Shown: piece after piece, positions 1-7,966 of the stretch
Numbering within the stretch: the first letter of the stretch is position 1
Layout: each line of letters begins with the position of its first letter
Source of the DNA: an uncultured Bacillota bacterium
Lineage (GTDB): Bacteria; Bacillota; Clostridia; Oscillospirales; Oscillospiraceae
Assembly: GCA_937890735.1 (NCBI GenBank)
Contig: CALACZ010000085.1
Location: 1-12,731, forward strand
Direction: 5' to 3'
DNA length: 12,731 bases
Program-made: the position numbers and the translations under genes
Notes under the pieces: generated by a model
The model's input: only the letters and a program-made list of their open reading frames with translations
What the model was told of the DNA's origin: nothing
The model's database searches: none

Positions 1-54
1 CCCTTCTCCTCATCCGTCTCGCTGCGCGAGCCACCTTCCCCTCAAGGGGAAGGC
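1..54 (-). repeat. Interspersed hairpin repeat, copy 1 (cut by window edge)
   Basis: Two adjacent hairpins are visible: CTCGC/GCGAG around a 3-base loop (18-30) and CCTTCCCCT/AGGGGAAGG around a 2-base loop (34-53), followed by the word CTCATCC in the other direction. Read on the minus strand the order is GCCTTCCCC-loop-GGGGAAGG, a variable GC hairpin, then GGATGAGG. The same order occurs at 7739-7780, so these are copies of one repeat family with a compensating, variable second hairpin. It probably continues left of the window. Small palindromic repeats of this look are, as I remember them, common between genes of gut Clostridia; the function is unknown. Confidence 0.75.
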
Positions 55-103
55 TTTGGTGCAGCGCAAACGCGGCGGTGCGGTCAAGGTCCGCAACAGC
101 GCA

Positions 104-140
104 AAAAACCACGGTGTTCTTTTGGAACACCGTGGTTTTT
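104..140. terminator. Bidirectional Rho-independent terminator
   Basis: A perfect 16-bp stem (104-119 pairing with 125-140) closes a 5-base loop. The left arm begins with a run of A and the right arm ends with a run of T, so it can end transcription on both strands. It lies 8 bases past the stop codon of the minus-strand SLH protein gene and is its natural terminator. It would also stop any rightward transcript entering from the left edge. Confidence 0.93.
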
Positions 141-147
141 CTAACTT

Positions 148-3100
148 TTACTTCTGATTGAAGTATCTGTACAGGAACGTGATGATCTGGGCTCTGGTGC
201 AGGGAGCGTCGGGGTTAAATGCTGTTTTGCTTGTGCCGGTGGTGATGCCCTTGCTGTATGCCCAGGCAATGGCGGGTTCGTAGTACGAGCCTGCCGGGAC
301 GTCGGTGAACGGATGCTCGGCGCTGCTCTTTTCGCCGGAGAGGCGGTAGAGGAACGTGACGAACTGACCGCGCGTGACGGTCGCGTCGGGGGCAAAGAGG
401 TTTTTACCCATGCCGGTGGTGACGCCCTCTTCCATCGCCCACAGGACGGCGTCATAGTAGTAGCCGCCGGGCTTTACGTCGGTGAGCGCGGAATCGTACG
501 ATTCCGGCTCTGGCTCGCCCATGGCGCGCCAGAGGAAGGTCATTGTCTGACCGCGCGTGCAGTCAAGACCCGGCGCGAAACGGTTTGCGCTCACGCCGCC
601 GGTGATGCCGTTTTCGGCAGCCCACTCGACCGCGTCAAAGAAGTAATCGTCCTCGTCCACATCGGTGAACGTGCTGTCCGTCTCGGGCAGCTCGCCGCGC
701 TTTTTCGCCTCAAACTCCTCGGACTGCTTCTTCACCTGATCGCTGTAGCCGGTGTGCGGTTCAGCTTCGGCATTGACCTCGACGGTCAGCTCGAACGGGT
801 TAAAGTTCGTGGTCGTGACGGGGATGGTGACCGTGCCGATCTTGCCGGTCTTGCTGCCGGTCGTGCCAAGGACGTTCAGCGTCAGAATGCCGTTTTCATC
901 CACCGTGGCGCTGATGTCATAGCTCTCGCCGGAGGCAAGACCCTCGGCGGCGAACGTCGGTGCGCCGTAGGTGACGACCGTGCCGTACTGCATGGGGTCG
1001 GGCAGCGCCGGCAGCGAAAGCTGCACGGTGTAGCTCTTGACCACGCCGTTTGTGATGGCGGCAGAGCCGGTGCTCGGGGTGACGGGCAGGTTGATCTTGT
1101 TGATCTTGAAGTTTACGGCGTCGCGCGTCCAGCTTGTGAGGCTCAGGCTCTTGGCGTCGTCGCTGACGCCTTCGAGATTAGACTCGAAACGGTAGTTGTC
1201 AGACTTCAGGGACAGCGCAAGATCAATGGTCTTATTCTCGCCCACGTTGGCGTCCGTGTAGTTTGCAGAGCAGGTATAGAGGCTGCTAATCAGAGTAATG
1301 GCATTCGGACCTTCATAATAACGGTTATTGTGCGCGAAGCTGCCTGTGAACCAGTTTTCCGGCAGCGCGGTCGTGCCGTCATAGTTCTTTTCGATACCCC
1401 ACGGCAGATGGAAATACCCCAGTGTGAACGGGGTGACCTTCCAGTCTACGCCCCTTGAGCCGGTGATCTTCTTGCTGCCGTCTACCGCCTTGATGGTCAA
1501 TCTCCAGTCGCCGGCGTTGGTCGCTTTGTTGTGGAGGACTTCGTAGTCCTCGTCTTTCAGCGTGATGCCGTTGACCCTGACATTTACGACCCGCATGGTG
1601 ACTTCCGTGCCAGCGCCGGTTTTCCAATCGGGGGTGAACATGATCTCGCCGCCGCCTGCCAGATCGACCTCGACATTGGCTGTTTTCAGGTCAGCCGGTT
1701 CAACGGTGACGGTGATGTCGGCGCTCTTGGAGTAGCCGTCGGCGGTGGCGGTGATGCGGTAGGTGTAAGTACCGGCGTACTGAGCTTGGGACAGTTTGCA
1801 AGCCCAGCTGCTGCCGACCTTCTCCAAGCTCCCATCGTCCTTGACGAGATACATCGTCTGGGTGAGCGATTTGACATCATCACGGCTGTTGTGGATCGCG
1901 TACAGCGTGCGTTCTTCGCCATATACCTTGGTGAGCGCTGTGATCTTTTCCTCACCCTCAAAGAAGTAAACATCCTTGATGGGCGCTTCCGCGATGCTGA
2001 CATTGGAGGCGGTCACAGCGCCCTCGGCGACCCAGGTGCCGTCGGTGGACTTAAAGCCGTAGCCGTCCTCGAGCAGGTCGCGCACGGTCACGCCGCCCGC
2101 AGTCACGTTCAGCGTGCCAATCGAGCCCTTCGTCGCGGCGCTGTCGATGATCTGCACGCCTGCGGCGCGGACGGTCAGCTCGCCTATGGTCTTCCCGTTC
2201 AGATCGACCGTCATGGCATGGTCGACCGTAATTTCATTACCAGCGCTGTTGAAGTCCTTCAGCAGCTTTACCTTGACAACATCTTCGTCATTTAAGAAAC
2301 CGTCAGACGGGTCGGACGTATAGCCGATGCTGCCGTTTTTGCAAGTGATCTCCACCACATAGACGGACATATCCTCATTGCAGTAGCCGCAGCGGAGCGT
2401 GCCGTCCGCGTCCGTGGTGAGCGCGCCGTGCGGGCAGCGCACGACCTTGACGTTGTTGATCGTATTGCCCTGATTGGTCGCAAGCCGGTTATAGTTCTCG
2501 TATTCTCCCGTGGAGACGTACTGGAACGCATAGCCCGGTGCAAGCAGGCTGCCGAACGGCTCGCTGTTATACTGGACCACGATCGAAATGCTGCCGTAAA
2601 TGCCGCCGTTCAGCTTGGTCTTTACGCCTGCTGCCGGCCAGCTGTAGAAGCCCAGCTCACCGATCGTGCCGATGTTTTCGCTGACGATCAGCAGGCTTTC
2701 GGGGTTCGGTGTGATTTTACCGTTCTTTGCCAGAGACACATGGCTGATCGTGCTGTCTTTGCCGGTCCAGCCGCTCAGATCCAGCGTGGCGTAGTACCCG
2801 ACGGAGAGATTGCCGGACGTATTGATGCTGCCGCTGCCGACGACCTTCAACGTGGTGGAGGTTTGATCATTCCAGTTTCTGTCGATGCCGACCTGCATCC
2901 AGCCGCCGCTGATCGTGTGACCGTTCAGGTCCAGCGTGACGGTTGTGCTATCGCCGGTAACGATCGCGTATTTCCCATCGTTCTTGACATCAGCCAGCAG
3001 GGTGACGGTCGCGCCGTCCGCAGCACCTGCCAGCGCCGCGACGAGGTCGGAATAATAGGTCGTCGTGCCGCCCGTTTCGCTCTTGGCGACCATCGTCATT

Positions 3101-4983
3101 TTGCATCTGGCGCACTGGAATGTATTGTCCTCTTCGAGGTGCACATCGTCATGCTTGCAGACGTAGCTGCAAACGGTGCACTCGCCGTTTACAAACTTGT
3201 GATCTTCGGACTTGCCGCAATCGCACGCATGGACACTCTTTGCGACGCTGTTGGTCAACTGATGGTAGCTGTGCTCATGCGCCACGATGGTGACATTGGC
3301 ACCAACGAGGTTAGAAGCGGGCGAGTAGAAGGAATAGTTACCGTCGGTGTCAGTGATGGGATTCCCGCTCGTGTCGCTCATTACAAAAACGTAGCCGGTT
3401 TCCAGAAGCGACTCCAAATCAGGATGGTTTGCCGGTTTGCTTGCGTTATTGCCGCGGAGGTCAATACGGTAAGTCAGCGTTTCATTATTCTCAGCCCAGA
3501 ATACGCCCTGCTTCAGAGGCGTGTTCAGCTTTGCAGGCTCTTTCAGCGTCAAGCCGCCCTTGAGGTTCAGGCTGCCGTTCAGCTCCAGCTCACCGCCGGT
3601 GGCTTTGATGGCAGGCTGGCGAATGCCGCTGCCCGAAAAACCGCCTTCGGCGTACAGGTCGCCGTTTACGATCAGCTTGCCGCCCGTGACTTCAATGGCG
3701 GGCGCGGCGGTTTCATTTGTGCCATACTGTACGATGTTGATGCTGTTGTCGCTTTCTTTTTCGTTCGTGAGGGTCAGCGTACCCGCCTCGACCGTCAGGA
3801 CTGTGCTTGAGCTTTTCAGCGTGTAGCCGTTCATGTCCAGTTCGGCGGTCTTGCCGGGAGCGTTGAACGTGACCGATTCGTAGATCGCTTTCTCTTCGCC
3901 TTCAGCGTAATCCTTGACGGTATACAGCTTGATCTTGTAGCCTTCCGTTGCAGCCTTCAGAGCGTCCTCAACAGAACCGTAGAGATTGGCATAATCATCC
4001 GCGGCAACGGGGGAGAAACCGCAATCCTTGCATTCGCCGGTGTTCTTGCCGTTCTCATCATAGATCCAGTTGTGCGGGTCGCCAAAGCTGCCCGACATAT
4101 AGTCGCAATACTGGCAGCCGGAGGTATGTCCCTGACCGTCGCGCGTCGGAACGGAAATGAGCGTATGCTCTGTGATGGTGCTCTCCTGATTGCCGCACCA
4201 GCACGTTCTGTAGTGCCCGTCCGCACCGGCGTTTACGACATCGCCGCTGTCAAAATTGCAGCTTTCACTGCCGTAGTCCAGGCCGCAGGCATTGCAATGC
4301 AGATGGTGCGTGTTCGTATCCTCGCCGTCGTACATATAGGCGGTGTCCTCATCATCGTGCTTGCAATATTCCAGAACGAGCTTGCTGCCCGGGAGAGAGC
4401 TCACGCCGCTCCATGCGCTCAATGCCGCCGCTTCGCCGTCCAGCGTGCCCTTGGTGATCTTGTTCTGGGAGAACAGCCCGGCGTTGTCCGTGATCTGCTC
4501 GTTTGCACCGCCGTGCAGCTCCACGCTGCCGCCGTAGATGCTCAGACCAATGCCCGTGCTCCGAACCGCCGCACCGGCATCTACGGTGTTCTGAACGATC
4601 AGCTTTCCGGCATCCTTGGCTTGGTGAGTCGATGTCTGCCCGTAAATGCAAGCACCTTCGCCGGTCACCTTCAGAGAACCCGTGACCGTCAGCTTGGAGT
4701 TGCTGCAAAGAATGATCGTCGCACTGCGATCCAAAGTCAGGTCGCCGGTTATGGTCACATCCGAGTTCGCCTCAACGATGTAGAACTGCTCTCGCAAGGT
4801 CGTGCTGCCCGAATCTTCAGCAGCGACGCCGTTCCGATTAAAAGCTGTTTCAGTCAGGTCGCCGTCTGCATCGACGCCGTCCACCCAGGTGATGCTCGCG
4901 TCCACAGCGCTTGCGCTCACAGGCAGCAGACCGACACAGAGCACCACTGCCAGCAGCAGCGCCAAAAGCCTCGTCTTTTTCAT
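148..4983 (-). CDS. Very large secreted SLH-domain surface protein with CxxC and beta-helix-like repeats
   Basis: Predicted 1611-residue cell-surface protein. The start chosen is the ATG at 4983: GAGGAGGAAG lies just upstream and a clean Sec signal peptide follows (KK, hydrophobic core, cleavage near residue 26 after ASA). An upstream in-frame start at 5043 would bury this signal and lacks support. There is no lipobox. Three SLH domains close the protein (about 1437-1490, 1499-1551, 1557-1611), each with the TRGQ/TRAQ variant of the SLH motif, so it is probably anchored to secondary cell-wall polymers. The body repeats a composite unit three times: a Cys/His-rich block (207-321, 569-627, 850-868; pairs such as CNAC, CQYC, CKDC, CTVC, CARC, CGYC), a DLNGxT strand (near 383, 685, 927) and an LLxxGYxF motif (near 526, 813, 970). 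Residues around 1190-1300 contain NYDGTT and DANVG-like words typical of YDG/MBG-type beta domains. No catalytic domain is recognised; adhesin or structural roles are inference. Confidence 0.93.
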   Translation of the reverse strand: MKKTRLLALLLAVVLCVGLLPVSASAVDASITWVDGVDADGDLTETAFNRNGVAAEDSGSTTLREQFYIVEANSDVTITGDLTLDRSATIILCSNSKLTVTGSLKVTGEGACIYGQTSTHQAKDAGKLIVQNTVDAGAAVRSTGIGLSIYGGSVELHGGANEQITDNAGLFSQNKITKGTLDGEAAALSAWSGVSSLPGSKLVLEYCKHDDEDTAYMYDGEDTNTHHLHCNACGLDYGSESCNFDSGDVVNAGADGHYRTCWCGNQESTITEHTLISVPTRDGQGHTSGCQYCDYMSGSFGDPHNWIYDENGKNTGECKDCGFSPVAADDYANLYGSVEDALKAATEGYKIKLYTVKDYAEGEEKAIYESVTFNAPGKTAELDMNGYTLKSSSTVLTVEAGTLTLTNEKESDNSINIVQYGTNETAAPAIEVTGGKLIVNGDLYAEGGFSGSGIRQPAIKATGGELELNGSLNLKGGLTLKEPAKLNTPLKQGVFWAENNETLTYRIDLRGNNASKPANHPDLESLLETGYVFVMSDTSGNPITDTDGNYSFYSPASNLVGANVTIVAHEHSYHQLTNSVAKSVHACDCGKSEDHKFVNGECTVCSYVCKHDDVHLEEDNTFQCARCKMTMVAKSETGGTTTYYSDLVAALAGAADGATVTLLADVKNDGKYAIVTGDSTTVTLDLNGHTISGGWMQVGIDRNWNDQTSTTLKVVGSGSINTSGNLSVGYYATLDLSGWTGKDSTISHVSLAKNGKITPNPESLLIVSENIGTIGELGFYSWPAAGVKTKLNGGIYGSISIVVQYNSEPFGSLLAPGYAFQYVSTGEYENYNRLATNQGNTINNVKVVRCPHGALTTDADGTLRCGYCNEDMSVYVVEITCKNGSIGYTSDPSDGFLNDEDVVKVKLLKDFNSAGNEITVDHAMTVDLNGKTIGELTVRAAGVQIIDSAATKGSIGTLNVTAGGVTVRDLLEDGYGFKSTDGTWVAEGAVTASNVSIAEAPIKDVYFFEGEEKITALTKVYGEERTLYAIHNSRDDVKSLTQTMYLVKDDGSLEKVGSSWACKLSQAQYAGTYTYRITATADGYSKSADITVTVEPADLKTANVEVDLAGGGEIMFTPDWKTGAGTEVTMRVVNVRVNGITLKDEDYEVLHNKATNAGDWRLTIKAVDGSKKITGSRGVDWKVTPFTLGYFHLPWGIEKNYDGTTALPENWFTGSFAHNNRYYEGPNAITLISSLYTCSANYTDANVGENKTIDLALSLKSDNYRFESNLEGVSDDAKSLSLTSWTRDAVNFKINKINLPVTPSTGSAAITNGVVKSYTVQLSLPALPDPMQYGTVVTYGAPTFAAEGLASGESYDISATVDENGILTLNVLGTTGSKTGKIGTVTIPVTTTNFNPFELTVEVNAEAEPHTGYSDQVKKQSEEFEAKKRGELPETDSTFTDVDEDDYFFDAVEWAAENGITGGVSANRFAPGLDCTRGQTMTFLWRAMGEPEPESYDSALTDVKPGGYYYDAVLWAMEEGVTTGMGKNLFAPDATVTRGQFVTFLYRLSGEKSSAEHPFTDVPAGSYYEPAIAWAYSKGITTGTSKTAFNPDAPCTRAQIITFLYRYFNQK

Positions 4984-5001
4984 AACTTCCTCCTCATCGT
5001 G

Positions 5002-5020
5002 CGGGCAGTGGGGCTGCCCG
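5002..5020 (-). promoter_or_regulatory. Hairpin in the 5' leader of the SLH protein gene
   Basis: CGGGCAG and CTGCCCG form a 7-bp stem around a 5-base loop between the promoter and the ribosome binding site of the SLH gene. On the minus strand no T run follows, so it is not a terminator for the upstream regulator gene. On the plus strand GTTTTTA follows, so it could block rightward antisense transcription. It may also protect the 5' end of the mRNA; that role is inferred. Confidence 0.55.
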
Positions 5021-5028
5021 GTTTTTAC

Positions 5029-5077
5029 ATTATATATATCCAAAAAATATTATAAAGGATACGCGGGGAAATTACAA
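5029..5077 (-). promoter_or_regulatory. Promoter region of the SLH protein gene, two TATAAT boxes
   Basis: On the minus strand TTGTAA (5072-5077) is followed by a 17-base spacer and TATAAT (5049-5054). A second TATAAT lies at 5029-5034, with a TTTATA at 5051-5056 at 16 bases as its possible -35. The first -35 box contains the TAA stop codon of the upstream LuxR-type gene. Either box, or both, could start the SLH transcript about 40-60 bases before its ATG. Confidence 0.6.
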
Positions 5078-7462
5078 GCTGTCCGGCACAAGGCGCAGCT
5101 TTTTTGCGGCGGTCTTTGCCTCGCTGCGGCGGCTGACGGCGAGCTTGTCGAGAATGTGGCTGACGTGCGTTTTGACCGTGGGCAGCTTGATGTCCATGAC
5201 CTGCCCGATCTCGGCGTTGCTCTTGTCGGCGCAGATGAGGTAGAGAATTTGCAGCTCCGTCGCCGTCAGCTCCTCACGCTGCCGCAGGCGCGGCTGCAAA
5301 TAATTCGGGTAATACGCCGCCTGCGTGCGCGTGTAGTTCATGAGCTTTTTATACCACTTTGCGTCGCCGCCGTAGTTCAGCTCCTCCAAAAGCGGCAGCA
5401 CCGCCACGCCGAACATACTCACCGTGCGGATGTATTTGAACTCCTCCGCCGTTTGCAGCGCGCGTGTGAGGTCATGCCGCCAGTGCGCGTCTTTTTTGCG
5501 CCAGCGCGCCACGGCGCTGAGCACGTCCGCGTGAATGCCGCCGATGTAGCGCCCGCACTGCTCGCAGTAGGGGCGCAGCGGCGTGAGCGAGACGAGCGCG
5601 TCGTCCGGCTTGCCGTCCGCCAGCTCCACCATCGCCTGCGTGGTGTACTGATAGCGGCGCATGATGTTGAGATACATCGGGTCACGCGGGGCTTTTTCCC
5701 GATACCAGTCGTCGGCGGTCTCCACGTCGCCCGCGCACAGCGCGATGCGGCAGAGGATCGCGTCCATATTCGGCAGAAAGCGCGTGAGATTTCGCTCGGT
5801 GAACTGCCGCCGCAGCGTCGTTACGGTGCGCCGCGCGTCGTCCGGCTGACCGGCGGCAAGCTGACTGCGCGCCAGCAGCCCGCCGATGGCAAACTCCATA
5901 TCCGGCGTGCCGTTTACGCGGATGTTGTTCATCTGCTGGATGAGCAGCAGCATCCGCGCGGAAATATCCTCGCCCTTTTCAAACTTGCTCTCGGCAAGCG
6001 CGCAGTCGGCAAGCCCGATGCCGTCGCGCCCCATGAGCGATTCGAGCGGCGTGCGCATGGTCTTGTAGAGCAGATCGTCCTGCTTTGTCCACGGCGAAAA
6101 ATCCTTTGCACCGTTGAGCAGGCTCGGCATCGTGCTCGTCACCGAAAACGGCGGCAGCGAGAACTCGCGGCTTCGCAGCAGCCGGAAGGTCGCCGGGACA
6201 GTTTCCAGCAGATCCTCTACCCGCCGCTGCGGCAGCGAAATATCCAGCCACGCCAGCCTGCCGCGCGCCTGCCGCCCGGCGGCGTCCTGCCGGTCACAGC
6301 GCTGCGCGAATTTTTTCAGCTCGTTATACCAGCGCTCCGAGTTGTCAAAATCCATCGCCAGCGCGCAGAGCATACTCATCCCCTGCATCAGCGACGGCGA
6401 GGCGAGGACCTCTTCCTCCGGCAGCGTGCGGTAGTATTTTTCCATCTCGCTGTAGTGCCCCATGCCGGGGTGCAGCTCGGCGTTGCGGATGAGCAGCTCC
6501 GAGACCTTGGAATGGTCGCCGCCGGTGGTGTAGCAGTCGAGCGCGCGGGCGTAGTCCTCTTTTAATTCGTAGTAAAGTCCGCCGCGGCTGAACAGCGCCC
6601 GGCGCTTTTCGTCGGTGTAGCTCTGGTCCATCTCCCACAGCAAAAACGAGCGGAAATGATCCCAGAAGCCGAGCTGCTGCTTGCCCACCTGCCGCAGCAT
6701 GGAGGTGTTGCGCTGAAGCCAGTCGAGCATCTGCCCCGCGTGCGGGTCGCCGCTGACCATCTGCGCCATTTGCAGGTCAAAGGCTTCAAACGGCGCAAGC
6801 TCCAGCAAAAACCGCCGCATCGGCAGGTCAAAGCGCTGATAGATCTGCGATTCAAAGTAGACAAAGACCTCGCGCATGACCTGCCCCACGAGCTGCGGGG
6901 TGAACGGTCTGCCGCCCGTCATGCCGCGCGCCGTGCTGGCGAGTGCCAGCGGGTAGCCGATGGACTCGCGCGCGATCACGTTCAGCTCGCTGTCGGACAG
7001 CTCCACGCCGTAGCTCTGGAAGAGCTTGCGCATATCGTCGCGGTCAAACAGCAGGTCCTCCGCCCGCACGACGCTCATCAGCCCTGCGTATTCAAACGCC
7101 ATCAGGCATCCCGGCGGCGCGCCGCGCGAGATGAGCACGAACCGGCGCTCGGGATTGGCGCGGATGAGCTCGCACAGCGCCTGCCAGTCGCCCTCGTCCT
7201 GCATCGCCTGCAGCTCGTCAATGACGAGAAATTTCCATGTGCCGCCCCCGGCGGGGACGGCAAAATCCGCCGCGTCCGCGTGCAGGCGCAGCACCAGATT
7301 TCTGCCGACGAGCGCATTCGCCAGCGCCGTTTTGCCAAAGCCGCACGGCGCGCCGAAATACAGAATGCGCCCGCGCTGCACGAATGTGTCAAAAAGCCTT
7401 GCGATCGAGGGCTTTACGATGATATTTTCCGACGGCTTCTTCGCCGCCCGTTCCGCTGTCAT
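5072..7462 (-). CDS. LuxR-family transcriptional regulator, large ATP-binding (MalT/LAL) type
   Basis: Predicted 796-residue STAND-type regulator. A Walker A motif, GAPCGFGKT, is at residues 37-45 and a Walker B, FLVIDE, at about 78-83. A long helical middle region with TPR-like character (for example around YYELKEDYARALDCYTTGGD) follows. The last about 65 residues are a LuxR/GerE helix-turn-helix (from LTATELQ, then NAEIG, PTVKTHVSHILDKL). In this family an inducer bound by the TPR region and ATP trigger oligomerisation and DNA binding; the inducer here cannot be read. The start chosen is the ATG at 7462, preceded by GAGAGG at 9 bases and overlapped by the stop of a small leader ORF. An in-frame GTG at 7519 lies right at the expected transcription start of a TATAAT promoter, has no ribosome binding site, and is rejected. 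The SLH gene follows after 88 bases in the same direction and is the obvious candidate target. No terminator separates them. Confidence 0.92.
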   Translation of the reverse strand: MTAERAAKKPSENIIVKPSIARLFDTFVQRGRILYFGAPCGFGKTALANALVGRNLVLRLHADAADFAVPAGGGTWKFLVIDELQAMQDEGDWQALCELIRANPERRFVLISRGAPPGCLMAFEYAGLMSVVRAEDLLFDRDDMRKLFQSYGVELSDSELNVIARESIGYPLALASTARGMTGGRPFTPQLVGQVMREVFVYFESQIYQRFDLPMRRFLLELAPFEAFDLQMAQMVSGDPHAGQMLDWLQRNTSMLRQVGKQQLGFWDHFRSFLLWEMDQSYTDEKRRALFSRGGLYYELKEDYARALDCYTTGGDHSKVSELLIRNAELHPGMGHYSEMEKYYRTLPEEEVLASPSLMQGMSMLCALAMDFDNSERWYNELKKFAQRCDRQDAAGRQARGRLAWLDISLPQRRVEDLLETVPATFRLLRSREFSLPPFSVTSTMPSLLNGAKDFSPWTKQDDLLYKTMRTPLESLMGRDGIGLADCALAESKFEKGEDISARMLLLIQQMNNIRVNGTPDMEFAIGGLLARSQLAAGQPDDARRTVTTLRRQFTERNLTRFLPNMDAILCRIALCAGDVETADDWYREKAPRDPMYLNIMRRYQYTTQAMVELADGKPDDALVSLTPLRPYCEQCGRYIGGIHADVLSAVARWRKKDAHWRHDLTRALQTAEEFKYIRTVSMFGVAVLPLLEELNYGGDAKWYKKLMNYTRTQAAYYPNYLQPRLRQREELTATELQILYLICADKSNAEIGQVMDIKLPTVKTHVSHILDKLAVSRRSEAKTAAKKLRLVPDSL

Positions 7463-7482
7463 AAACTGCTGCCTCTCTTCAT
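7459..7482 (-). CDS. 7-residue leader ORF (MKRGSSL) overlapping the LuxR-type gene start
   Basis: ATG at 7482 has the best ribosome binding site of the region (AAGGAGA, about 9 bases upstream). It reads seven codons in a frame different from the regulator, then stops at TGA, which overlaps the regulator's ATG as ATGA. This arrangement is typical of translational coupling. Its own codons contain the GAGAGG that can serve as the regulator's ribosome binding site. No run of rare or same-amino-acid codons is seen, so amino-acid attenuation is not suggested. It could also be chance; the strong binding site and exact overlap argue against that. Confidence 0.5.
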   Translation of the reverse strand: MKRGSSL

Positions 7483-7524
7483 GATCCGATTCTCCTTGGG
7501 TATTACAATAGATATTCACGATAT

Positions 7525-7552
7525 ATTATACATGAAATGGCGGAAAAGTAAA
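7525..7552 (-). promoter_or_regulatory. Promoter of the LuxR-type regulator
   Basis: Minus strand: TTTACT (7547-7552), a 16-base spacer, then a perfect TATAAT (7525-7530). Transcription would begin near 7518, giving a leader of about 55 bases that contains the small leader ORF. This placement is what excludes the GTG at 7519 as a start codon. Confidence 0.6.
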
Positions 7553-7739
7553 TCATTCCGAAGGATGAATTTTTGGGAGAAGAACGTAAAATTTGCGCAA
7601 AAATGCGGAAATCGCGCACCAGAGGGTGGCGCGTTTTGAACTGCGGCGCGTTTCGTCGTAACGTAGGGGAGGGGCTTGCCCCTCCCGCTGGTAGGCAGAA
7701 GAGAAATTTATACGCACGACTGGGCGGCACGCACCCATG

Positions 7740-7780
7740 CCTTCCCCTCTGGGGAAGGTGGCGCGAAGCGCCGGATGAGG
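7740..7780 (+). repeat. Interspersed hairpin repeat, copy 2
   Basis: CCTTCCCC-TCT-GGGGAAGG (7740-7758), then TG, GGCGC-GAA-GCGCC (7760-7772), then GGATGAGG. This matches copy 1 (1-54, minus strand) in order and conserved words, while the second hairpin differs in sequence but keeps its pairing. Conserved folding with changed bases indicates that structure matters for this repeat. Confidence 0.75.
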
Positions 7781-7839
7781 GTCGGGGAGCACTTGCAAAC
7801 AGCTTTGCAGTTGTAGCAAAAAGCAACTGCTCCCCGACC

Positions 7840-7882
7840 CTCATCAGTCAGCCTTCGGCTGACAGCTTCTCCCGGGGAAGCC
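7840..7882 (-). repeat. Interspersed hairpin repeat, copy 3 (diverged, inverted)
   Basis: On the minus strand: GGCTTCCCCGGGAGAAGC-like first hairpin, then a 7-bp GTCAGCC/GGCTGAC stem around a 3-base loop (7847-7863), then CTGATGAGGG. It faces copy 2 in the opposite direction inside the larger element. The first hairpin has mismatches, so this copy is the most diverged of the three in the window. Confidence 0.6.
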
Positions 7883-7939
7883 ATGGGGACTTCTGCAAAT
7901 CAGTGCTGCCGCAAGGAATCGGCAAATCGTTCATGAACG

Positions 7940-7966
7940 AAAAAACGGGAGGGGCAAGCCCCTCCC
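7940..7966 (-). terminator. Rho-independent terminator formed by the repeat's right arm
   Basis: Minus strand: GGGAGGGGC-TT-GCCCCTCCC (9-bp stem, 7947-7966), then G and six T (7940-7945). It lies about 35 bases past the stop of the Nim-like gene and would end the sensor/flavoprotein operon. The left arm of the element has the same hairpin but no T run. The T run is followed by a 14-bp perfect palindrome, TCGTTCATGAACGA (7927-7940). Confidence 0.8.

Noticed and set aside
313..1458. Long open frames on the plus strand opposite the SLH gene (also 1531-2295, 2428-3810, 4072-5055)
   Set aside because: Shadow frames of a GC-rich gene: no ribosome binding site, no recognisable domains, and the minus-strand frame has a signal peptide and SLH domains.
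4802..6565. 587-codon plus-strand open frame
   Set aside because: It spans the start of the SLH gene and antisense of the LuxR-type gene; its composition (Arg/Ala/His-rich) is that of an antisense frame.
7463..7519. GTG at 7519 as start of the LuxR-type regulator
   Set aside because: It lies at the predicted transcription start of the TATAAT promoter and has no ribosome binding site; ATG at 7462 is better supported.
7592..7601. TTTGCGCAAA palindrome upstream of the LuxR-type promoter
   Set aside because: Ten bases long and single; could be an operator but is within chance for this window and has no second copy near the SLH promoter.
7613..7637. Stem CGCGCACC/GGTGGCGCG followed by TTTT, a possible plus-strand terminator
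   Set aside because: No plus-strand gene precedes it, and the stem has a bulge; probably chance next to the repeat element.
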